64,000 bases of DNA, from assembly GCA_023630585.1 (NCBI GenBank), contig CM042553.1, forward strand, positions 18,810,520 to 18,874,519. Direction: 5' to 3'. Shown here one piece after another: positions 48,916 through 60,735 of this stretch. The translations under genes were made by a program, and so were the position numbers. The stretch is from Cranoglanis bouderius (Eukaryota > Chordata > Actinopteri > Siluriformes > Cranoglanididae). Position 1 is the first letter of the stretch. Every line of letters begins with the position of its first letter. Below the pieces are notes generated by a model. It was given only the letters and a program-made list of their open reading frames with translations. It did no database searches and had not been told where the DNA came from.

Positions 48916-50796
48916 GCGCTTTCATGACAGTCCACATTTATTCCATTTTACAACACAGCACCAAAACATTCTGACAATATACTATATAGTCACACTGATT
49001 ACAATAAAAATATATAAGCATATAATATAATTTTAACATATAGTATTTTTCTGTTCTCTTAAATAAATTATCACTTTCATGAGTTGAATACAGCACTTCT
49101 TTTTTTTTCTTTTCTTTTTTTAATTTTTTTTTTTTCCATTGACAAATAATTTCAGTTTCATATAGTATTTTTATATTGAGATTTATCATTTCATAATTTC
49201 TAAAGTACACAGAGCATTTAAGAAATGGCAATACACATATATTAATGGAAATGGCATGTGGGTGAAGTTTAGTGTTAATAACACTGGCACTTGAAAAAAT
49301 TGGTCTGAATTACAAGGTCTTAGCTGAGTCCTACAACCACAATGAATTCATTGGCTAAAATTATGAGAGAAAGTTTGGTTGCTGGTAGTTCAGATCGTAC
49401 ACACACATATTCTCTCACACACACCTTTACACACACTCGCTATGTAAATGCTATATATGCCAACTATTGAATTGAATGAATCCACATTTTGATGTACAGA
49501 CATAATAAATAGATTTTTTTTCTTCACTCACTCACTGAGCATAAACGAATTCGCTGAATGCGTCCCTAAACAAAGGAACTTAAGGCAAAAAGACTGCTCA
49601 AAAATAAACACATCTCCGAGATTATAGTATATTTATGATTGTTTTCGAGTAAGGTCGGTTCGGGTGAGGTACATAATTGTGTAGCAGCTCAATTTGTCAC
49701 CGAGTGACAAAGTCACCCTACACAGCAAAATCCCCAGTGATGAATTAATACCTAGAGTGTTTAATTAACTCATTAATTCATTTGTGTCCAACTGGACATG
49801 AATAAACACTGGAGGTGTTAATTCAACACTGTGGATTTTACTGTGTAGAAAGCTTAACTGGTAATTACAAAAGAAAAATCACTTGTTCTCATCTATGATA
49901 CAAATTTCATAATACCTGAAAACAGAAGGGTGTGCCGACACAGACCGAGGGTTTTCCGTGCAAAAATGGAGTGGTCATGACAGACAAGCAATACTCAACA
50001 GATCTGGCAAGTGCCGTTAACAGCGAGCACCCCTCTTGATAGATGTGTTTCTTAATTGCAGACAAAAAGACAAATATATTGTGCTTTTCAAGGAATCTCT
50101 ATTGGTAATGCCATCATTTAGGTTTCTCCCACCACTGCTCAATTATTATGTATTCATTTGGCAAACCGTTTTAATCAAAAAAGGCATAATTAAATTTAGA
50201 CATGTAGCAGAGTAGTCCAGGGTTAAGAACCTTACTCAAGGGCCAAATAATAATTCCATGCGATTTGGACACTCAACGTTCTGATCACTGGCATAGAATC
50301 ATTATTTCTGAGGTACCCGGCTATCTTCCTGAGGTGCCCCTGCCCTGAACCTTGCGTTTTTTCCCTGCTTGAACACACCTTAAGCAACTAATCAGATAAT
50401 TAAAAGACCTTCCTGGTACAATATGGTTAAGTTGGAGGAGTAAAAACCCTAAACTGCAGTGCTGGGGTACTCCATATTCAAGGCTGGAAAACACTATTTC
50501 TGTATAGTCAGGGTCTTTTAGAATCATGTAACTAGGAATTCTCTGCAGAGGACTGTAATCTACCCTGGATATATATATTTTTTTTAAATTTCTTTTACAG
50601 TATGTAATTTGACATTGGGTTTTATTGCTTTCAAGCAAGTTAAAATACATTAGAAAGGATTTTTGGCCAACCCCTGCCCCATGGAACTCAGAAAAAGGTG
50701 TTTCTAACAGCTAGATCTAAATATATCATTTGGAAAAAAAAATCAAACACAAGTGGTCTTTTGATAAGACAATGGAGAACAAATGATGAAAGGTTG
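48916..50796 (-). other. sgsm1: 3' UTR of sgsm1
   Basis: From the TGA (50799-50797) to a minus-strand AATAAA at 48942-48937, about 1.9 kb. It includes the palindromic element at 49728-49848 and A/T-rich tracts. Confidence 0.6.
49728..49848. mobile_element. 121-bp palindromic MITE in the sgsm1 3' UTR
   Basis: The first 46 bases and the reverse complement of the last 46 agree at about 40 positions (CTACACAG-AAAATCC-CAGTG-TGAATTAA-ACCT--AGTGTTTA). Inside the loop is a second small stem, GTCCAACTGGAC. Transcribed, it forms a long hairpin. No target duplication could be defined. Confidence 0.8.
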
Positions 50797-53700
50797 TCAC
50801 TTGTTCTCTATGAGGATCTGGACCTTGTGAACCAAATCTCGGGCCATCACCAGAAGCTGTGGAACATCATGCCGCTCAGCCATTTCTGAAATAAAATATA
50901 ATTGGGTGTAGAATAATGTTATTCCTTCATCATTCATCTTCGGTTACTGCTTTATTCTGGTTGGGGTTGCAATGGATCCGGTGAGTGTGGGGTTCCAGTA
51001 CATGGCAGGGCACCATGCACAAACATTCACACACTCATTTACACCTAGGAGCAATTTAGCATTGCCAATCCACCTACCAACATGTCAGAACCCAGAAGAA
51101 ACCTATGCAGATATGGAGAGAACATGCACAGAAACTCCATGCATACAGTAACAGGATCTAACTGGGAACCCTGGAGCTGTAAGGCGGCAACACCAACCGC
51201 GATAGTGTGGGAATATTTTCAGTACAAATGTATGAATGTCCATATTGCCCTTTATAGGCATCTTACCATTGAAGAACTTGATGATGTCAGTGAAGTCCAT
51301 GTTGTTCTCCAAAATGATGTCCCTGTATAACTCGACCAGTGCCAAGGCAATAAACAGCACAAAATGGCCAGAGGAGATGGTATGGGCCGCCCAGATGGTC
51401 TCCCAAACAGAGAACACGTCATCATACACCATTTCTTGAGATACACAAATAAGATTTATTCATGTTGTAAAACATGATAAAAAAAGTGGTATTATTTTGT
51501 GTTGGTATTATTAAGACAGAATTTTTTTTTTTTACTTTCACCTGTATTCCTGTGCATCTCTACAAGTGACCTTACCTCTTTTAAAGTCTAAGAGGAACCA
51601 TCGGTAACAGAAGTAGAAGTGGGTGTAGTCTCCATTCTGTTGCATCAGCTCAAAAAGCTCAGAGTCAAGAATCTAAACATTCAGAAAATAAACACTACTG
51701 TAGAAAATTAACTTCACTGCTGAAGAAATCTGTTTCATGTAGTCATACCTGAATAAGGGAACGCATGTTGGCAAAGTGGGTGTCCATTGCTCCACCATGA
51801 GGAAAGTTCTGATTCATTCTTTTCATGAGCTCTGTAAAGCAGCTAAACGCCATGGCCTCTGAGGGGGGAAAAAAGAGATGGATTGCAAAACTGTGAGTCG
51901 AATCAACTCAAAGCCTTGGTGAATATGGCTAGACAATGATTCACTTGTTATTTATAAGCAGTAGGGCAGCTTGGTGTGAACTTACCATCATCAAAAATAA
52001 CAAGCAGAGGCGCAAGCAAGTCGCACATTCCCTGAACATAGCCGATATCTAGGTGCTGCCAAACATAGCTGCGAGGAAAGAAATGTAACAGAAAGCAAAC
52101 AAACTTAGGCACATTTGCAAGTAAGTGTTAAATGCTTCAAATAGTCATATAACACTTTTTTTTCAAAGAAGTAAAAAAAACAAGGTCTGTCAGATTTACC
52201 TGCACATGATGTTGCGTAGCTTCTCCAGGTTGCCAGTGGTAAAATACCAGTAGTTTCTATCACATCTTTGGACATCTTTGTCAATGCGGTGTAGATTGAG
52301 GGTGTACAAGTCTAGCAGCTCTTGCTATAGAGCAAAACAGCAACGATTATTGAACATAAGATGCATCTGGCATTTGCACATGAGCATTCCAGCAGAAAGA
52401 CACCAAAGGACATGAAAAGGCTTTCAAAGTCGATGGATGATGTCAACAAACTTACAGAGTAAGTAGTTCCAATAGAGGACACTGGAGATGCAACATCATT
52501 TTTATGGTCTCCTACAGCTAGAGAGTCTGGTTTGGGGAACAGACTCTCCATCTCTGGCTCTTCCTCAGACAGGGCTGATTCAGTGGCCTCTGGGCTGGTG
52601 TTCTGACCTGCCTCCATGCACAGCTCCAGAGCAGGCATACCTACTGCAGCCTTATCTGGTGGCATCATCAGAGCTAAGGGAGGACCCAGTGTAACAGGAA
52701 GATTGGCCAAGATATCCTCTGAAGGCATATAAACCAAAGCAGATGGGATTTCCTCCATTTCCAGGGCAGATGGTGAGTCATCAGACGTATCTGGAGATTG
52801 TTTCGATAAAGACATAATGGAAATACAGCTTTCAAGCAGAGGTTCATTCAGTTGTTTCATTAATGCCTTGGTTCTGTTGGAATCATAGGCCCAGTTCATT
52901 ATTGTTTTCATATCTGGCTTGTCAGCATCAGATGGATTGTTCATTATTAACTTGATGTCTTGTGATTCAGAGACAGGTTGAGGAGGCTCCATGTCAGGGG
53001 CACTGGTCATCTCTGTTTCAGAAAGAGGTTGAGGAAGCTTTATTTCTTTTTCCATAGGCTCCATGTCAGGGGCACCGGTCATCTCTGTTTCAGAAAGAGG
53101 TTGAGGAAGCTTTATTTCTTTTTCCATAGGCTCCATGTCAGGGGCACTGGTCATCTCTGTTTCAGAAAGAGGTTGAGGAAGCTTTGTTTCTTTTTCCAAA
53201 GGCTCCATGTCAGGGGCACTGATCATCTCTGTTTCAGAAAGAGGTTGAGGAAGCTTTGTTTCTTTTTCCAAAGGCTCCATGTCAGGGGCACTGATCATCT
53301 CTGTTTCAGAAAGAGGTTGAGGAAGCTTTGTTTCTTTTTCCAAAGGCTCCATGTCAGGGGCACTGGTCATCTCTGTTTCAGAAAGAGGTTGAGGAAGCTT
53401 TGTTTCTTTTTCCAAAGGCTCCATGTCAGGGGCACTGGTCATCTCTGTTTCAGAAAGAGGTTGAGGAAGCTTTGTTTCTTTTTCCACATGCTCCATGTCA
53501 GGGGCACTGATCATCTCTGTTTCAGAAAGAGGTTGAGGAAGCTTTGTTTCTTTTTCCACATGCTCCATGTCAGGGGCACTGATCATCTCTAATTCAGAGA
53601 GAGGTTGCGGAGGCTTCATTTCATTTTCCAAAGGCTCCATGTCATGGGCACCAGTCATCTCTGATTCAGAGAGAGGTTGAGGAAGCTTAATTTCTTTTTC

Positions 53701-56700
53701 CAAAGGCTCCATGTCAGGGGCACTGATCATCTCTGTTTCAGAAAGAGGTTGAGGAAGCTTTGTTTCTTTTTCCAAAGGCTCCATGTCAGGGGAACTGATC
53801 ATCTCTGTTTCAGAAAGAGGTTGAGGAAGCTTTGTTTCTTTTTCCAAATGCTCCATGTCAGGGGCACTGGTCATCTCTGACTTTGTGAGTTCTTCATCAT
53901 TTGCAGGTGGGCTTGTATTTGTGGTTTTTGCTTCTTCTACAGAACTCCCTTTAGTCAGTGTTCTGGGAAGATCACACATGGTAAGTGGTTCTTTGTTTGT
54001 TTGCATTACCAAAGCAATATTTTTCTCTGTTTTGTCTCTATCATCATTAACCTCAATGTTTATCTGAGTTTTAACCACCATTTGTGAGTCCCTAATTCCC
54101 TTTAAGGATTTAGTGATCTCTTCAGCAGTAGCCTCTGATGATTGAAGTATTTGCTTGCTTTTCTCATTGCTATCTGAAGGTTTTGCATTCTCTTCAGAAT
54201 GCTCAGAAATTGTGCTTTCTGCTGTCTCAGAAACATTCAACTCAGATTTTTCATTTGAATCCCACTGAGAGTCCATGGACTTGAGTGTGTCAGTCTTGTT
54301 AACGTCTTTGGCATCTGAATTTTCTACCATCTCATTTTCCTGAGGTTTGATTGTCTCATCTTCTGGAGGGAGAGCTCCTGTAGGTGATTTGATGAGATCC
54401 CCCTTCCCTGTGCCCAGAACCAATGAGCTCTGTTCTGCTGGTTCTTCTTTGAGCTTGTATTCAAGGCTAGAGTTGGTTGGAAGGTCCAAAGTAACCTCAG
54501 AAGACACTGCTAATGGCTCTGGTAGTTTGATTTTGGTTCCGTTATCTTGTGTTGAAGCATCCTCTGTGCTTGGGGAGCAATCCGAGAGTCCAGATGTGAC
54601 AGAGAAGTTGCGGGAGGATGGATGTCCAGAGTCTGGAGAACTAGTGCAGTTTGGAAGAGTACCATTTGGAATTTTGGGCTGGGGCTTCTCATCTTTCGGT
54701 TTAGGTTCAGATTCAATTGGGTCAACCTCATCGACAGACCCAAACACCTGCAGAAAGTCAGGACAACTAACAATGAGACAAATGCTAATGGAACTTTGGT
54801 GTAAAAAATCTTGAAGCTTTAAGTGTGGCTGTTGGGACACACCTGAGTGCTACTGTTGGAGTCACACTGGGAACAGGCATTGCTCTGTTTCTCTGAGCTG
54901 CAGCTCTGGGATGACTAGACAGAAAAAATTACAATGCACCACTATTTTATTCATTCATTCAACTATTCATTATTCCCTCTAGCCATATATTTAACCAGAT
55001 CTGCCATGTAGCACTAGTTTTTGGTTAGTATTTATGTTTAAGAATAACTGATGTATTGGATGGGCCCTGAACCCTGCACTGGATGTTTGAGGACATTTCG
55101 TACTAGCACTGACACCTGCATCTGTGAGGGAACTGACCACAATTAGCAGCTGTAATATTCTGGACTATAACATAATGTGGCCCTTAGTTAATAGCTTAAT
55201 CAACAATAGGCAGAGGTTTCTTGTCCATGTCTTACATCAGTGCTGATAGTGGAGTCCTGTCGTAGATCCACACTTGCTCCAGAGGCACACTTGGCCAGGG
55301 CAGCAGCATGTTGCTCCTTCTCACGCTGCCTCACTATGGCCTCACAGCCCAGCCACTCGCTCATGGTTTGCTCATAACAGGCCCGGACCTGCTCATCTAC
55401 CTGCGGAACACACCAGACTCAGGATGTTTGATACCTCAAAGCATTTATTCATTTCTATCAGTTAGGAGTGTCTTGCACCATACCTCCTTTCTCTCATCAG
55501 GAGTCATGGTGAAGTGGTAGTGGCCTAGCAAGAAAGGCCACACCTCCTTACGTAGGGTGGGGTCTACACCACCATAGTACACAAGCCGGAGAAGTTCTGC
55601 CTCTTCATAAGCCTTCCAGGGAGAAAGCAGATGTGAGGTTAATTGAAACTTTCAGTAACTGATGCAACACCTGCATGTGTGCTGCAAGCACTGCATTATT
55701 ATGTACTTCCTGTGGAAAAAAGTAGAAGAAAAAGTCAAAGGTTTGTATGTCTCCTTACAGAACTATCTTGAAGAAATGTCTTCCACACTTCTGTAGAGAG
55801 TCCTCCTTTGGCATCATAGGGAATGTCAGGCTCAATGATAGTGGGATTGACCAGAGCAGACAGATGTGTGCGGACTGTGGACAGGTGACGGCAGTAGGCC
55901 AACCCTAAGTGGAAGAATGTTATGATAAATTCATGCACCTTCTAAAAGAATTAGGGCTTATTCAAGACTTTTTTTGGATAGTTTGGAGATGTTACATACA
56001 GCCATAGAAGGCACGAGAAATTATCTGGTACTTCATGGTCTCACAAAGTAACTTCAGCGGAGCCCTGCACAAAGATGAAAAAGTAAAATATTTTTTAAAA
56101 ATTGTATTTGTGTGTCTCTGTGTTTTTTAAAGTATGCATTGTCGTGCTGCTTGTTTCATACTAGCCTGTCATGATTGCACCCATTGGGAAGTCCACCCTC
56201 AGTAGAACCATTCTGAGAGCAAGAGGAACAAGAAGACTTCCTTGGAGCAGGCTGCCACATGGTCATGTTCTGGTCTATCAGCTCTGGGCCAACTGCATCA
56301 TTATAAGAGCATCCAAACTGTAGTTACTTGTTGCATTTTCATCACCACCATCACCATCATCCTCAGCTTGCCATTGTTCATTTAAATTATTTATCTGAGA
56401 AATATGGCTCTAAAGCAAGGGCCATTATACACAAAGGGCCAGAGTGACTGCCGGTTTTCATTCTAGGCAGTCAGGAGCCACTTATTATCCCACTTGTTTA
56501 ATCAGTTGATCTTGAACTTTAATTGGTATGTATTTAGTTAATTAAATAAATGTATTTTTCTGGAATGAAAACCTGTAGCCACACCCGCCCTTTTGGGATA
56601 ATACTGAAGCCCCCTGCTCTAAAGTATGAGAGAGGGTGACTAAGGAAATAAACAGTGACAGACCGAACATGTTCTCTCTCTTTGTCCATAAACATAGCGA

Positions 56701-59619
56701 ACCATGAGGTCGATGGTGCACAATGGACATGTAGAGGTATGAGAGGATGCTAGGGAAGATGTGATGCTGGGGCAGTATCATAACCTACAGGAACAGTAAG
56801 GATGTGCACAAGACAGGGTGGAAGGTACACACAAGATGGAGGAAAAGCAAATACTTCACAATGACTGTCCACACAACAGAGACACCACAACATATGACCA
56901 CAGTACAAACACATTCCATTTGATTGAGCCACATACCAAACTCCTGACTGCCTGGATATATTATCCGAAACACATAATCCGCTGCTTCATCCTCATCCTT
57001 GTCAGAAAATGACTCGCAGGAGCTGTGTGGGCTTCTTTTCCGTAATTTTGGGAAAACCTTTCCCTGTTAAATAACAAAATTTGCATACATTTTACAAAAA
57101 CAACCATGGTACTTTCCAAGCTACTAATTGATGACAGATTTGTTGAAGATTTGTCCACCTTTCCCCGCTGGGACCAGAGAGGAGGATCAAGCTGGCCGTG
57201 TGGAAGGAGTCCTGTCTCCAGACACGTGAGGAACTGCAGCAGATGGCCTCCTTTTGGAAAACGGAATGGAGGCCTCTGGATCCCATCCTGACTCACCAAC
57301 ACCACAGTGCCGCCACTGTCCACTGAAGACGGGGAAAATATTTAGTTTGCGATGCTGGATTGTTCAGACATATACATAATGAACACTGAAAGATACTGTT
57401 AATTTACCACGGATGATTTTACCTTGTTGATGGCAATGCAAATAGACAATTTCCTCTAGACGAATGGTCATTGCATAATCCCAATACACACTGTTAAATA
57501 ATGAATAAGTGCTTGTCAAAGCAACATACAAACCAACCCAGACAACAATAATGCAATCATACACGTTCCTCTCTGTATTATAGTAGTATTAAGATACTTC
57601 TACCTTTTTTCATAATCAAACTCTCCCATGTTGCCATTCATCAGCTGGTTGGGTGTCCACTTCAAAGTCATTAGGTCTGCAGTTTGATGAAGAGATAGGT
57701 ATCCTGGGATCGCTTCCATGTCATCTATCTACAGGAATAGACAAGAACTATAGTAACATACTGTAGTTCATTCAGGCCACTCAGTACAGTTGTAATAATT
57801 CTAGAGTAATTTCAGAAGGTTACATACTGGCTGGACTAGAACATTGTTCTTGCCAAACAGTAGTGTGGCTCTGGAGTTCTGATGGAGAGATTCCACATAG
57901 TCCCGAGCCCACAGGGTGGGCCTGTCATCCATACTACCACTTGACTGCCTTTTCTGGATCTACTCAAACAAGTACACATGGATTATAGCAGTGCATTTAT
58001 CTGTAAAGAACATATTCTACATTTAAAATCCACTTGCTGAAGCAGAAAAGCTGCAGTACTAACAAGAGCAGGGCGCTTGGTGGGCGAGTCCTGGCGGCAG
58101 TGGCCACTATGAATCCGGTGTCTCTGCACCAGCTCGTCAGCCGAGGGATCTGTCCAAAAGTGGTTAGCTGTCTTTGCTTTAGTGTACTCCAGAGCACAGG
58201 GACCAACTAGAAGAGTCAAGGTGGTACAGAGACATTGTTCAAAAAATAATTTGCCCAGATAAATGAATTAAAGCTTATACCTAGCATGACCACATGTTTA
58301 GGATACTAACTTTCACTTATAGGTTGTAGCTTTAAAGGGTTTCAAATCACAAGGACATCTGTTTGTGCCCAGTCATCTTAATATGGCATGTATAGTACTG
58401 CTAAAGAATGCTGTTTTGTGCAGTATACCAATGTATAGTGTACCATTGTATTAGGTATTGTTTTCTGTTGGTTTTACCCCAAAGGACTGTTAGTTCCAGA
58501 ATGCTCTCCCACATCCACTGCAGTCCAGAATACCCTAGCACATCCAGAACCCTAAAAGTTTCTTTGGTGTTTCTCTTTGGAGTAAATCTTAAAACACTTA
58601 AAACAGGGTTTCCTGATCAGTGTGGGTTCCTAGTAGGAGCTGATTAGAATACTAATAACCTCTAATGATCTCGTTGAGAAACCTTTTTAAGAGTGTAACT
58701 CAAGTATCTGATGGCAAAATTGGCAATGACTAATCCAACGCTATTGTTTCACTGCTCTACCTTACCATGCAACTAAATGCACCTTGTTGACCATAATAAG
58801 CTTGGAAAAGAATAATCGGCTTGATACCCAGTAGCGACGCAAGGATCGGACCATCCACAGGATCCCTCAGCAAAGCTTCTCTCTCATAGAATTTACTGCA
58901 ACAAAACAAAATCAAATATCTAAACAATGCAGCACAATAATCCTTATATGTAATGGATTGTGAGAGGAACAGATTCTCAACCTGCTGTTCTCCACCAAGT
59001 ATAGAACAATCTTGTCAAGCACTTTCTCCGTCAGCGCCGTGCGGATCCACAGATGTTTGATGGCTTGGGGGGAGAGGTTGGGATTCCGTGACTGCTTACG
59101 GATACCATCTTGACTCGTCTGAGATTGGTTCTGTCTAGAACTGCAGAATTGGATACCATAGTGTAGTTACCAGAGTATAGAGTGACTAGGCAGACTCTGT
59201 GAACCCTGTGATCCTCAAACCTAGAAACATATTGGATAATTTGCAGGTCTCACTTGTTTTCGATGAGCTGTTCCAGCTCCTGCACCTTCTTGCACAGTTC
59301 CTCAGCTGGTGTAAAGATTTTCCCCACCTTCAGGAAGAGCGCTGCCAACTTGTTACTGCGCAGGAAGCCGGCAGCACGCCTCTTCAGCCCGTGCAACACG
59401 CAAGCTTCCACAACAGCTGAGAAAATATATTATGGTACAAATGCTGCTATGTGTGCCAGTGCAATAAGTACACCAACAGCCTTTATTTTATTATTATTAT
59501 TTGGCACCCTATGTCCCTGTGGTAAGTCCAATAACAACAGCAAGGCTTGCTGTTGGTATTACTGTATTACTTACTTACGGACTGCACTGAAAAACACAGT
59601 ATGGTTTGCTCCTTCTCTA

Positions 59620-59666
<47 letters not shown>

Positions 59667-60164
59667 CATAAGCAGATTGGTAGGTGGAGGTGGTACAGCT
59701 TGACATTTCAGACTGTTGACACGCACGGATATGTTCTCTGCCTTCGGTCAGAGCAGTGAATGTCAACAGTCATTAACCACCATTAGACTGGTACAGGCAT
59801 CCCTACAACACCCACTAACCATACCTACAAAGAATCCATTACATTATTACGTTGATGGTGACAACTTTCCACCACAGTTAGATAGAGGGGTATTGCAACT
59901 ATCTTTCTTTATAAGCAGCATAAAACAACTCAATACCCTTTGTGATTATTACTGTACAAAAATATACATCAGTAATGACTAACATCATGTCCTGTACAAC
60001 ATGCCATGTGTAATAAAGTGGGTGCCTACATTTATTCAAGGCTCTATCAAACACAGAGTGATGAAAAGTCAAGAGGTGACAAGCTTACCGCAGAAAGAAA
60101 TGATGTGGCTGCTCTCCTCGTGTACAAATTTCCGAGTTACAGCCTCCTCCATAATTTGCTTTAC
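50797..60164 (-). CDS. sgsm1: Small G protein signaling modulator 1 (RUN and TBC domains), 5' end missing
   Basis: Rab/Rap-binding protein with an N-terminal RUN domain and C-terminal TBC (Rab-GAP) domain. Twenty-three exons, all phase-consistent: 60164-60089, 59416-59254, 59140-58982, 58895-58828, 58206-58064, 57959-57828, 57728-57604, 57490-57423, 57322-57159, 57063-56937, 56292-56166, 56064-56000, 55904-55759, 55612-55484, 55400-55236, 54914-54843, 54747-52456, 52324-52200, 52068-51986, 51858-51749, 51672-51576, 51434-51267, 50885-50797; 1630 residues. RUN sequence starts VKQIMEEAVTRKFVHE. The TBC domain starts at ELLRLVYYGGV; its Arg finger is in IDKDVQRCDR and Gln finger in GYVQGMCDLLAPL. 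The loop between is enlarged by 24-residue repeats (52975-53880); human SGSM1 totals about 1150. One intron uses a GC donor (56165). The first coding exon was not found. SGSM2 is the alternative; linkage to gal3st1 favours SGSM1. Confidence 0.92.
50950..51190 (+). repeat. Degenerate fish repeat in the last sgsm1 intron
   Basis: TACATGGCAGGGCACCATGC, ATTCACACACTCATTTACAC and GAGAACATGCACAGAAACTC in this order match the tail type seen at 5495-5643, extended. Confidence 0.5.
52975..53880 (-). repeat. sgsm1: In-frame coding minisatellite, 72-bp unit, about 12.6 copies
   Basis: Period exactly 72 bases (for example 53221 to 53293). Each unit encodes 24 residues of the form SETEMISAPDMEPLEKETKL plus PQPL. 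Units differ at few positions (I/T after EM, S/G, P-L/H-V/P-M before EKE, T/I before KL), and several neighbours are identical, which points to recent unequal exchange. Lower-similarity units sit near the middle (SESEMTGAHDMEPLENEMK) and the 3' end is partial (DMEPPQPVSESQ). The peptide is acidic, Pro-rich and probably disordered. Confidence 0.97.
59622..59659. repeat. (CT)n microsatellite in an sgsm1 intron
   Basis: About 19 CT units between the first two read exons of sgsm1. Confidence 0.9.
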
Positions 60165-60735
60165 CTAAAAGGCCATAGAGGGAGGAAAATCATTTCACAG
60201 TAGACATTTCACAAACCACAGGTTTTTTTTTTTGTTTTTGTTCCTTCCTGAGTTAAGAAGCTGAGAACAGTTTCTTGGGGAGGCATAATTACGTGTTGCC
60301 ACTTGCAAGCGTGAAAAAGAAGCAAGAAGCTGAAATATAGACTGTGAGGTGGACAGGTAGGCGTGCGCATGCATCATCATTTACACTACAAGTTTAGCAA
60401 GCTGAGGTCCCTGCCAGCTGTGAATCATACGTGATGAAGACCTGGCAGAGGCTGGGGTTGAAATCTCAAACCTCTACAGTAGTGCGTAAAACATTTTTAG
60501 CTTCCCAAACTTGACAGAGGAAAGCTTGTACTTTCAGGTAACAAGAATTGATCGAAGATTAATGGATATAATGATGACTAGATTTCAAGTGTGATTTTGA
60601 CTGCCACATTTTACTGCTGCATTAACTCTCCACTGAAAAGATATCATATGCTCTTTAAATGTCTTTAGTAAACAGGAGCTTTAGCGTTACTCATCACTGA
60701 CACACATGCCAAGAGAAATGTGGATGTGAATCCTA

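Noticed and set aside
52978..53592. 204-codon plus-strand open frame with repeated RLHVRGTGHLCFRKRLRK units
   Set aside because: It is the antisense shadow of the in-frame sgsm1 minisatellite and has no gene signals of its own.
56545..56796. Candidate extra sgsm1 exon after the CTGTAG acceptor at about 56797
   Set aside because: In the required phase it reads YDTAPASHLP and then a stop, and the flanking exons join in phase without it.
58760..58827. Extension of the sgsm1 exon at 58828 into GIKPIILFQAYYGQQGAFS
   Set aside because: The earlier donor GTATCA restores the phase and known sequence (SLL-VGPCALEYT); the extension runs to a stop. It could be a rare intron-retention form.
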